This document shows, one piece after another, positions 24,800-34,000 of a stretch of DNA of 64,000 bases. Below the pieces are notes generated by a model, which ran no database searches, was not told the origin of the DNA, and saw nothing but the letters and a program-made list of their open reading frames with translations. The position numbers and the translations under genes are program-made. The stretch is from Pseudisothecium myosuroides (lineage: Eukaryota; Streptophyta; Bryopsida; Hypnales; Lembophyllaceae): contig OX637295.1 in the NCBI GenBank assembly GCA_951799445.1, forward strand, positions 21,266,001-21,330,000. Reading direction: 5' to 3'. Positions within the stretch are counted from its first letter, which is position 1, and each line of letters opens with the position of its first letter.

Positions 24800-26360
24800 A
24801 AGTGAAAAGACAACTCTATATATACACATGGAGTGGTAGGAGGTAGAGCAATCCATGTGGGATAAATAAATTAGAATTTGTAGGTTCTCATGCACTCATA
24901 TTTAACCCCTAAAGGCCCAAGGCCTTTTTTCTGCCAAAAAACACTGAAAACTGCCATTTCTATAGCAAAGAGTAAAAAACTTTGAAAAATGTTTTTTTTG
25001 CACATCTAACTGTAGGATCCTACACCTAACTAGTATGAAAATGTATGGAAAAAATTTCAGAATTTTTGACCGCACAAATTGCAAGATATTTGCGTTTAAA
25101 GTGGGAAAAACAAGTTTTTCAGCACATTGAGGGACTGGATTTTTTGACTTTGAACATTTTTAACTTAAAATTTTTACACTACAAAGTTTTGAGCTTTTAA
25201 TCTTTGTATTGGAGAATTGAGTTGAGAGTCTAGGGAAAAAAAATATATTCAAAAAAACTTAATTATCATTCCTAAAAAAATTGTTAAGTAGAAGTAGGTA
25301 CGAGATAGAAGGAAAATCTAAAATATTAATATATTTTAGATGGAATTAAAATACAATAATCCCAATGGTGAGATTGTTCTAGAAAGTAAACTAAACAGTG
25401 AGATTTTTTTTTTTTTTTAAATTGCAAAAAATAGCATTCAGAAATGAATTCTACAGTTATTTTTTTCAAGAAGATGCTCTAACTGCCCGAAAAACAAGAA
25501 TGTCCATAACTTTCTCATAACAAATCCAAATGAAATGAATCAAAGCTTTCTAGATAGGAAAAAGTATAATCTATGAGAAAAAAAATACTAAAATAAAAAA
25601 AATCAAATTTTTGCCATTTTTTTTTGCTGCCCGAGCTGCCCGCCGTCCCCTGTTTTGGGCTTATTTGGTCATAACTTTTGTTCCCGGGCACTGATTGTGA
25701 AAAAATTTATATTCCCACAAAGCTTATCAGATTTTCTACCACCAAAAAAAGTTTCAAAAAATTTAGACAAAATTTCAGCCCGTAGGTACCTGCCCGAAAT
25801 CCCATTTGTCCCCCGAAGGGACAATGGGCCTTTAGGGGTTAAGTCAAAAACAAAGAATTGTGTTAAAAGTAGAATTTCAGACCTCAATTAGGCATTATAA
25901 AATAACTTTTCTCAAAAACTTTGAGCTAAAAAAAATTGGTAAATGAAGATAAGTTTCACCTCCAAAAATCCGTTTGGGATTTTGAATCTCCAATAAAAAG
26001 TTGTGGACAAATTTTGGAGAGGATTTTTAATGGACATTTTCTTTAACACTTTTAAAAATCCATTCCAACCCCTCTCCAAAATTTGTTTGTAACTTTTTAT
26101 TGGAGATTCAAAATCCCAAACTGGTTTTTGGAGGTGAAATTTATCTTCATTTACCAACTTTTTCTAGTTCAAATTTTTTTGAGAATAGTTATTTTACTAT
26201 GCCTAAATGAGGTCTGAAATTCTACTTTTAACACAATTTTTTGTTTTTGACTTAACTATGAGTGCATGAGAACCTACAAATTCTAGTTTACATATCCCAC
26301 ATGGGTTGTTCTACCTCCTACCACTCCATGTGTATATAAAGAGTTGTCTTCTCACTTTAA
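24800..26360. repeat. Foldback (small palindrome) with arms of about 300 bp
   Basis: AGTGAAAAGACAACTCTATA at 24801 is the inverse of 26325-26357, and the match continues inward through GTAGGTTCTCATGCACTCAT (24880-24899) and its inverse at 26256-26275. The centre is near 26035. The left arm is split by a 941-bp TTAA element at 24902-25842. Without it the foldback is about 620 bp. The hairpin has no coding content. Confidence 0.88.
24902..25842 (+). mobile_element. TTAA-flanked element, copy 6, with matching empty site
   Basis: Ends TTAACCCCTAAAGGCCCAAG and GGGCCTTTAGGGGTTAA; note both ends share GGCCC, a compensating change. It interrupts the left arm of a foldback. The other arm keeps the site unoccupied: at 26252-26255 there is one TTAA between the same flanks (GACTTAACTATGAGTGCATG on plus). 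This directly shows that TTAA is the duplicated target and where the element starts and stops. Confidence 0.93.
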
Positions 26361-26674
26361 AATCACAATGCATAAATGGATTCTAATTCAAAGTGAGGTA
26401 ATTCTACAATAACATTGAAATCAATAATCTCAATGAATCCATTAGCATTTTGTTTAAAGTTCCTATTGTCTAGTTTTTAGTTTTACTTGGAAATTTTTAA
26501 TTTGCCACTACTTGCAGTGTACAGTCTCCTTCCTAATTCAAGATCTCTTATTCCAAAAATGATGAATTCAAATTTTTCAAATTTCTATTATAGGTGGAAT
26601 TTTTTTTAAATAAATCATGTGTTGCTTTCCCCAAGGATAAAATTTACTTTATCTTGTGGGGCCCACTTCATCCC
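26361..26674. other. AT-rich sequence, nothing recognised
   Basis: No coding region, structured repeat or regulatory motif is evident. Confidence 0.4.
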
Positions 26675-26690
26675 ATATGAGCCCACTTTT

Positions 26691-26882
26691 TTTTTTTTTT
26701 TTTTCCTTTTTTGACACAAGCTTATTGAACAACACACTCCGAGGGATTTCTGTCAAGTAGAGAGGCTGATTTCACGCCACATAAACACAACTTGTTGCCG
26801 CCAAGTACCAAACCCGCAACCACTCCATTCAGTTTGGGTACCTGACCACCATCATCCGGTAGCTTAGGCTCATCTGGAACCA
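26691..26882 (-). mobile_element. SINE-like retroposon with 16-bp target duplication
   Basis: A poly-T tract at the left (poly-A tail on the minus strand) and a less AT-rich body of about 170 bp lie between direct repeats ATATGAGCCCACTTTT at 26675-26690 and 26883-26898. Long target duplication plus poly-A tail is the hallmark of LINE-mediated retroposition. The minus-strand body starts near GGTTCCAGATGAGCC and contains GCGGGTTTGG, which could be a degenerate RNA polymerase III box B. I cannot name the SINE family. Confidence 0.8.
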
Positions 26883-26924
26883 ATATGAGCCCACTTTTGA
26901 ATTCCCTGCGCCTGTAAGTTAACC

Positions 26925-27300
26925 CTTAAAAGGACGAAGGGGTGACCCGTTGAAACCATCCATTTGCATTGCTGTGTGAATCATTGGTTTAAAAAATTGC
27001 AAAAGCGCTCATTGGAAGTCAAGCTATTGTACACTGAATAGGGGTATTAAGGGGACCCATACTAATTAATTGACATTTCACACTATATAAATATCTGCCT
27101 TTTTTGTACATCAATAGTTATTGAAGTGTTCGGGGGTTGTACATCATGTTTCAAACATCTACAGTTTTTCAAGATAAGTCCCCTTTTAATTTTTTGGTCC
27201 CCTTAATACCCCTATTTCGTGTAGAAGATTTTCCCTATTCACAACAAATTCCAAGGATGAATAGTTGCAATTCTGTCCTACACCGTTTGATTCCCTTTTA
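26925..27300 (+). repeat. Dispersed repeat family G, copy with nested insertion
   Basis: Flanks match 17165-17345 (GTGAATCATTGGTTTAAAA, CTCATTGGAAGTCAAGC on the left; TTCACAACAAATTCCAAGG, GCAATTCTGTCCTACA on the right). The copy is split by the element at 27031-27222. Confidence 0.7.
27031..27222. mobile_element. Short TA-flanked inverted-repeat MITE
   Basis: ACACTGAATAGGGGTATTAA at the left mirrors TTAATACCCCTATTTCGTGT at the right; the inverted repeat continues to GGGGACC/GGTCCCC. TA borders both sides. The family G copy at 17165-17345 lacks it, giving a paralogous empty site. Non-coding. Confidence 0.8.
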
Positions 27301-27937
27301 TCCATCGACCATAGAATGGCTGCGTCGAGCGACGTTGAAGAGTTAAGTTCCCTGAAGGTCGGTTCTCCCCATGATGATACATTGGAACAGACTCCCAATT
27401 CTTTTGTCAGGGTTTTTCTTTGTATTCAGGTTTTCACTGGCTGTTCAGAAACTCAGATTCCCACAGCACAGGACGGACCTGACGGACCAATGTCGAAGGG
27501 CAAAAGAGGCTCCTCCGTCCACCGCACTCCGCAGTGAGAGCCTGTGTGATAGTATCAAACTGGAAAGGATGGACGGACTCTGCCACGGAGGTGGTTAAGC
27601 TTACTGACTGGAAAGCCCGCCATGTTCATGGGAACTCATCAGGAACTTCAAGGCATGTGAACATGGTGCCACAATGGTGCATTGAAATGCAATTAAGTTA
27701 ATTTGGTGCCAACCTCTGTACCAGTCTAGTATGGATAAAATGACACTGAAATGACCTGTATGCGGCCTTTGGTGTCAAAATGGCACCAAAACAATCTGGC
27801 CCAACTTTCCTGATGTGAATGGCTGTCCATGTCCAGCACTGCCACACACAGGAGACTGAGGAGAGAGAGGGACAGGACATGCCGGCAAATGGCTGCTTCC
27901 CAATTGGCAAAGAACGCCGGGGGCACGCTAGTTCCTC
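27290..27937. other. GC-richer stretch, possible captured gene fragment
   Basis: Composition rises sharply relative to both sides. A plus-strand frame from ATG 27316 starts MAASSDVEELSSLKVGS and is open to 27537. Its first 30 or so residues look coding-like, then it degenerates. I recognise no domain. It may be a first-exon fragment carried by a transposon or a decayed gene. Confidence 0.3.
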
Positions 27938-28253
27938 TAAGGTAGGAGGTCCTTAAATGGAGCCCTAACTGAAATGTAAACTGTTTGTACATGTTATTTT
28001 TTCATAGCCTCCATCAATGTACAGACTGTGTACATTTTAGCTAGGGCACCATTTTAGAGCCCTATGCCATTTCAACTTCAAAATTTTTTAACTAATTCAA
28101 AAAAGCATGAAAAAATATGAAACGACTTCGGTAAGATGTCAGTTCAATCTTTTTTTCAAGGAAAAATTGACTGAAAAAAATTTCAAGATATTTCACCTCC
28201 TCAAAATTCAGTTCCAGCCCTTAAAATGCTCCATTATAGGACCTCCTACCTTA
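27938..28253. mobile_element. TAAGGTAG-type MITE, copy 1 (316 bp)
   Basis: Inverted ends TAAGGTAGGAGGTCCT and AGGACCTCCTACCTTA. The interior (AAAATATGAAACGACTTCGG, ATTTCAAGATATTTCACC) matches the element at 56392-56695, showing one family. TA is the probable target. Confidence 0.85.
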
Positions 28254-28328
28254 TTTTATTTTATTTTTGAAACAAACGGACGATTTCCATTGCACTTGAT
28301 TTTATTTTTTTTTTGGGGGGGGAGGGAA

Positions 28329-28617
28329 TAAGCTTAGTAGGACACTAAATCGTGGCACCAAAGGTGGGCCCACCAGGGTGAATTCTGTATTCTTCGGGAT
28401 AAATGTAAAGCAAAAAAAAACCTATTCTGTGTTGTGCCTAGGGTATGTTGGAGACCTCTCCTAGCTAATTTGAAGTCTCTAATTGCAAATATGAATTCAG
28501 AATTTGCAATAAATAAAAAAATTGTAACAAATAAAAAATTCTTGCGTTTTTTCCGGGGTAAATTTGGCCCATAGGGCCCAGCTTTGATGGCACGATTTAG
28601 TGTCCTCCGTAAGCTTA
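28329..28617. mobile_element. Inverted-repeat element, about 290 bp
   Basis: TAAGCTTAGTAGGACACTAA at the left mirrors TTAGTGTCCTCCGTAAGCTTA at the right, and the match extends through the CGTGGCACCAAAG / CTTTGATGGCACG part. Non-coding. A probable further MITE family with only this copy seen. Confidence 0.75.
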
Positions 28618-28626
28618 ACCATTGAA

Positions 28627-29099
28627 AGTGGGTATCCTCAAAACCGCCACTTTTTGCTAATGAGCCTAGTTACTAGTATTAGATTGGTCAAATTTTCATG
28701 TGTTTTAATGGCAAGTGAAAGGAGGTTCCAACGCACCAAAGAACGGGGCATTTGGATATTGTGCAAAAGTTATGAAGGAACAAAGTTTGGTTCAAAAATG
28801 GTTTCTTCCAAATAGGTACAGAATTGATTTTGGAGATTTATACAAACTAAAGATGGTGGTTGAAGGTGGGTACCCCCCAAAACCGCCCCTTTTTGTTCCT
28901 GAACCTAGCTACTATTACTCTAGTCAAATTTTCATATGTTCTTGTTGGCAAGTGAAAGGCAGTTCTAAAGCACCAGAGAGCGTGACATTTGGATATTGTA
29001 TGCAAAAGTTATGAAGGACCAAAATTTATTTCTACAATGGTTTCTTCCATACATGTACAAAAATGATTTTGGAGATGTACACATAGTAAAGATGGCGGT
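28627..29099 (+). repeat. Family C repeat, tandem dimer (239-bp unit)
   Basis: Units begin GTGGGTATCCTCAAAACCGC at 28627 and GTGGGTACCCCCCAAAACCG at 28866. Both contain the GCAAGTGAAAGG and GCATTTGGATATTGT-type blocks seen at 6830 and 43705. The second unit runs directly into the TTAA-family foldback at 29100. Confidence 0.85.
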
Positions 29100-29836
29100 T
29101 TCACCCCTAAACGAAAAAGCTATGTTTTTTGGCAACATAGTCATTTTGGGCAGCTCGCTACAAATGGAGATTTTTTTTTTTCCTCTGAAAATTTTACACA
29201 ACATGTGCCCAAGGAGTGGCTTTAAGGCCCAACAATTTTCATAACTTTTGACTACATAGTTAAAAAGTTATTGCATTATATGTAATTTTCTTTGAACTTT
29301 GGGCAGCCCGGTAGCTCAAAAAACTTGTTTAAAAACTATTTAAAAAATAAATAAAAATTTGAAATTGGTTCTTTAGATTTATATATGTGTGGGAAGCTTT
29401 GAATCATTCAATTTGGATCGATGAGTCAAAAGTTATGAGGAGTTTTAGTTTGCGGGTAGGTATGGAGTCTCCCAAAACCATACCTACCCACAAACTAAAA
29501 CTCCTCATAATTTTAGACTCATTGATCCAAATTGAATGATTCAAAGCTTCCCACGTATATATAAATCTAAAGAACCAGTTTCAAATTTTTATTTATTTTT
29601 TAAATAATTTTTAAACAAGTTTTTTGAGCTACCGGGCTGCCCAAAGTTCAAAGAAAATTACATATAATGCAAAACCTTTTTAACTATATAGTCAAAAGTT
29701 ATGAAAATTATTGGGCCTTAAAGCTACTCCTTGGGCACAAGTTGTGTAAAATATTGGAAGAAAAAACTCCATTCGTAGTGAGCTGCCCAAAATGACTATA
29801 TTGCCAAGAAACGAAGCTTGGTCCTTTAGGGGTTAA
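29100..29836. mobile_element. TTAA-family foldback derivative (737 bp)
   Basis: Both halves are inverted copies of one end of the TTAA family. The centre is near 29474, where GGTAGGTATGGAGTCTCC meets its inverse. Arms are about 365 bp and nearly complete. Ends are TTCACCCCTAAACG (first TTAA mutated) and GTCCTTTAGGGGTTAA. The internal block AAGGCCCAACAATTTTCATA also occurs in copy 4 (21379-22309). Confidence 0.85.
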
Positions 29837-29889
29837 AGTCAGTGGCACATTTGGAGGTACCTACCTTAGCACTTTGATGTTTAATTTTT

Positions 29890-30432
29890 GGATGACGAAT
29901 ACATTGAAATTCATGTTTCTTTCTCATTACTCCTTGGATGAAAGCCATCATAATTTGTGGAGATAATCAAGTTGTTGTCCTATCTAATGGTTGAAATTTG
30001 TGTTACTAGAGTACATATATTTTTCTAAAGTTACAAATGTGGAAGCATTTTTCAAGTGGTTGACCAAGCTAGAATTGCATTAATTCTAGTTCAAAATTGG
30101 ATTTGCAAAAATGAGGTAATAGATTTAAAGAGCACAAATTTTTTAATAAAGCACCATGTCAAGAGAACCTCATTTCAAATCCGTTCCAAAAAAAATTATT
30201 CAAAAAATGATAATGTTTTGCTTGTAATTGAATATTGAAGGAGTTTTCATACTTTCCTTTTAAAATTTATAAAAAATATTTGTGATGGCATTACCCGTGG
30301 CATTGGTGAATCTAACCGTACAGATGGAATCTAAAACTCAAAATCTACAACTTTTATTTGTATATCAATTCCAAAACATTCTTCTAAATAGTACTTAAAG
30401 ATGATTTTTCTCAAATTGTCAATTCTAGAGAA
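29890..30432 (+). repeat. Direct repeat, copy 2 (pair with 23640-24170)
   Basis: Same ordered blocks as copy 1 with scattered substitutions and small gaps. It again starts directly after a TTAA-family element. The short frame at 30056-30238 is incidental. Confidence 0.8.
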
Positions 30433-31099
30433 CAATCATTCTATATCTTCAAGACTTATTTAAGTGCATAATCATTACTGCTTAAAGGATGTTGAGGCCA
30501 AATAATGGTCAAAGGGTGATTTAGAATAAAAATTTGCCAAGTTCATTGTTGGCATTTGGATAATCAACATTTACAACAAGACATCTAGTGATCAAGGCAA
30601 AAATAATGTGAATTTTCTACACCAATGATTTGTAGGATTCTTTTGGGCTCCTTAAGTATTTCTATTGCAAGCACAAAGAGATTGATAATATTGAGATAGC
30701 CAATGATTGTTTGTTGTTATGCATTTCTATATCGTAGCACCAATGCCAAATTAAAAAGGTTTTATTGGCAATTGGTCAATCTAATTGAATGATCCCATCT
30801 CATCAACAAAACAAATAGTATTAGCATGTGATTTTGCATAATTAATGAGGCTTGCATTTCTATCTTGTGATCCTATACAACCAAAGAGACGTACATTATT
30901 AAAACCCATCTATCAAGACTATTCAATTAAGGAGTATAAATTAGCAACTACAAATCTTTTAGTAAATTAAAATTATCTATCTGTATATATGGAAGAATTT
31001 AGAATTCATGGATTTCATCCAATTGATGAAGCAAACATGATCATATAATTCCAACCACCGAGACTAGCTTTTCTATCCAACACTACTAAGTACACAAGA

Positions 31100-31255
31100 T
31101 CAAGTAATTCCAACCATCAAGACATGCATCATTAGTTATCCAACCATTGAGACTCACATCATTAGTTATCCAACCATCGAGACATGCATCATTAGTTATT
31201 CAACCATCGAGACACACATCATTAGTTATCCAACCAACGAGACTAGTTTTTCAAG
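31100..31255. repeat. 30-bp minisatellite in right arm
   Basis: About five imperfect units of CAACCATCGAGACATGCATC plus ATTAGTTATC, inverted relative to the left arm and with more copies. Confidence 0.8.
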
Positions 31256-31549
31256 ACCTATATAGTTAACTAGAAGCCACACTTCTTCCATTACCATTTT
31301 GTTCTAGGAAGAACTTAGAGTTGCATTGAGCGGCTAGTTTATGCATTTCAAGGTGAGGACAGTGTGAAGGTTGATATAGGTGAAGGATAGTGTGGACATT
31401 GGTGGAACTAGCAAATTGACAATGGTGTAACTAAAAAGACTTCGTTTGTGCTAGAGTTCATGTTTTAATATTGCTTTTCCATGAAGGCATGCTACTAAAT
31501 TAAAATAATCTCTAGTTGCTAGAAAACTTGTTTTCTTAGAAGGTATACA

Positions 31550-31801
31550 TTGTATATATATTATTTTGAGCAAGTATATTTTAGCAGGATAGGATTTGAA
31601 TCCGTTGGGAACTACTTGAATTGTCATCTAATTTGTCCATGTTGTCATTGTCAAGTTTGGGAGTTGATCATCATAAGCGGTCTTGTCTTATTGGATCCTA
31701 TTGATTTTGAAATGTTTATTCATTTTGTTAGGTATTTTCCTCGTCTTTCTATCAAGCGAACTACTTCAACTTTGTCAACTCTTGAGACATCTACCCATTA
31801 A
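31550..31801 (+). CDS. Upstream ORF in leader exon of right Dof-like gene (83 aa)
   Basis: Counterpart of 20163-20414. Translation starts MYIYYFEQVYFSRIG and ends at TAA two codons before the donor GTAAGC (exon end 31807). The proposed leader intron is 31808-32083 (276 bp, acceptor GGATTTAG), the same length as in the left arm. The spliced product would keep the frame with only this TAA between the two ORFs. Whether it is translated is unknown. Confidence 0.4.
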   Translation: MYIYYFEQVYFSRIGFESVGNYLNCHLICPCCHCQVWELIIISGLVLLDPIDFEMFIHFVRYFPRLSIKRTTSTLSTLETSTH

Positions 31802-32097
31802 AAGTCGGTAAGCAATTTTTGCAAGTTCAACTTTCATTTTAGATTATTCGATAGTATGTTTTGAAAGGAAACAATATTAGTAATGAGTAATCCATATTTT
31901 CAATTCCTAGATACTAGATTGATTACTTGTAAGCCTTAAATGGTTTCTTCTTGAGGAGGTGTAGTTGCCAATAATTCCATTTCATGATCTTATAGTGGTA
32001 TGTAGCTCATTTTAACAACAAATGTTAGCTAATTTAATCATGTTTTCTAATAAATGATCTCATTGATTCTCTACCGGATTTAGGAAAAGTATACACC

Positions 32098-33219
32098 ATG
32101 AAAACTACTTGCCGGGCTCGACCGGATTTGGAGAAGTTGATTCCCCAAAGCATCTTGGACAACGTAGAAAGAGAATGTTCTCGTCCTGAGTGTCGGTCAA
32201 AGGACGTCATGATGCGGTATTTCAACAACAGGAAGCGTGACCAACCCCGATATTTTTGTAACGGTTGCAAGTGCTTATTCACCCTTGGAGGAAAGTTGAG
32301 AGAATCATATACAAAGGCCAAAAACAAAACTAGAAAGGTCACAGCAAGAACCAAGACTAACAATCTTGAAGCTGAAGGTGCAAAGATTGGGGAGAGTAGT
32401 AGGAAGCGCAAATCAATAGAGGACGTTGAGGAGGAGGAGGAAATTGACGACTCTGAAGAGGAAACCGATGAGGAAATGGAGGAAATAGAGAGTGAAACGA
32501 AGGATGAGGATGCAGATCTAGATGGGAGTGAGGATGAGAATGAGGGGGAAGGTGGAGAGTCATGTCCATTGGATTTAAATCAATCGCCTCATCAAGAGAA
32601 CAATTTAGCAAGAGAGGATGAAGAGATGTATGAAGCAAAAGAGGTTGAAGAGTTTGGAGAAGAGACCGAAGAGCTTGTTGATTCAAGCCTTCCAAAAGAA
32701 GCGAATGTAGATTGCATTCCAACAAATGAGGTTCTAGAGTCCAAGGAAGAGACTCCAATGGTTGACACCACTTTACGTGATGAACTTCATCCTAGTATGC
32801 TCTGTATAACCGAACTACTCAGGTTAAAAGCTCTTAAGCACTTACTTGATGCTCAAGTCATCCTTGAGGGAGTATTCATTGAGAAAGAGGCCATATTGAT
32901 GGAACTTGAATGGAATGAGATTGAGCAACGTAGAGAGCGAGAAAACAGAGACTTGTATCCAACCGAAGAGATGTTTTACAATTTGAAACAAAGAGCTGCG
33001 CAAGTCGTGAGTTCGTGGCTACAAGGTCCCTTGGATGGTGCAAGACTTGAAGTGCTAGATGCACGGAAAGCTAGTTTGGAACAGGTGAAAAATGATGTCG
33101 AGAGCTTCATTCGCGAAGTTCGTGAAATGGAAAACGCACTTATTCCCCATGCGCTGATGGTGAGGATGGAGAAGAAAGCAAAGCAGATGATGGAACGCGT
33201 GGTGGCGTTGACTAATTAA
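32098..33219 (+). CDS. Dof-like zinc-finger protein, right copy (373 aa)
   Basis: Paralogue of 18739-19866, with about 30 substitutions over roughly 360 aligned residues. Residues 18-70, which hold the whole finger (Cys27, Cys32, Cys54, Cys57), are identical in the two copies. Changes cluster in the linker and tail. Compared with the left copy it lacks 13 residues after GESS. The missing 39 bp lie between two AGTAG direct repeats, so slippage is likely. It reads 11 residues further at the end (ending VVALTN). The acidic run (about 108-160) and helical tail are kept. Probable nuclear DNA-binding protein; targets unknown. The start ATG lies 14 bp after the proposed leader-intron acceptor. Confidence 0.83.
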   Translation: MKTTCRARPDLEKLIPQSILDNVERECSRPECRSKDVMMRYFNNRKRDQPRYFCNGCKCLFTLGGKLRESYTKAKNKTRKVTARTKTNNLEAEGAKIGESSRKRKSIEDVEEEEEIDDSEEETDEEMEEIESETKDEDADLDGSEDENEGEGGESCPLDLNQSPHQENNLAREDEEMYEAKEVEEFGEETEELVDSSLPKEANVDCIPTNEVLESKEETPMVDTTLRDELHPSMLCITELLRLKALKHLLDAQVILEGVFIEKEAILMELEWNEIEQRRERENRDLYPTEEMFYNLKQRAAQVVSSWLQGPLDGARLEVLDARKASLEQVKNDVESFIREVREMENALIPHALMVRMEKKAKQMMERVVALTN

Positions 33220-33769
33220 CTTTTTTTTGTTTGGCTTATTGTTTATTGAACTAGATGATTGGATTGAGGTTACCAGTTGAAGGGGAAGGATTGTGAAGTA
33301 GTGGATCTTGGCACTAGTATCAAGAGAAGTTTGAATGATTTGTTTTTTGAAATAGAAAAAAAACATTGTTCATGTTTGTTGTATTTGGTTGGTGAGTTAG
33401 GGTTGAAGCTTTGAACTTGGCAAGAAGACTACTTGTTGTAGTTGCATCTACACTCAGATGTCTTGATATGCATTTATAAATAAAATGGTTGTGGTCAAAT
33501 GAATCCACAATAGTTTGTTTACAATGCCTAGCAACTATATTACGGACATACTATCGTATCATTTGAGAAAGTTTGCTTTATATAGAATACAATTGGCATT
33601 TTTTTCCTCGCATAGTTAGTATTCAATTTTTAAGCAATCCCAATCAAGCACACCAAATTTTAGTTTAAAAAAAAACAAGACTTCATTTTTGGTGATTTGT
33701 TTTATTTCATAATTGTTTGAAAAATACTGGTAATGGATTTAAAATTTTGAGTACATAGATATTTTTTAT

Positions 33770-34000
33770 CCCTCTTAAAAAAATTGTATTGGAATTTGAA
33801 GAAAATTAAGTATTTTTCAAGTTTAAAAATGAGAAAAAAAAACTGTCTCAAATTTGTACACATTTTCAAATAGAAAGGATAGAAAGCCAAAACTGACCAA
33901 ATTGGATCCTACAAGAATTTATAATTTTTATATATGCATTAATTTTTGAAATTTAATTATTGATATTATTAGCATATTGTTTGGAACATCTTCAAAAAAT
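33770..34000 (-). repeat. Dispersed repeat family E, copy 2 (inverted)
   Basis: Inverse of 8270-8500; it abuts the outer end of the right palindrome arm. Confidence 0.75.

Larger units (their letters stand above)
30525..33768. repeat. Right arm of the large inverted repeat (palindrome)
   Basis: Inverse of 17938-21375. It holds the right Dof-like gene, its leader exon and a longer minisatellite. It lacks the 218-bp CACTA-type insertion. Inner boundary near 30525 (TTTGCCAAGTTCATTG); outer boundary near 33768 where family E begins. Confidence 0.9.
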
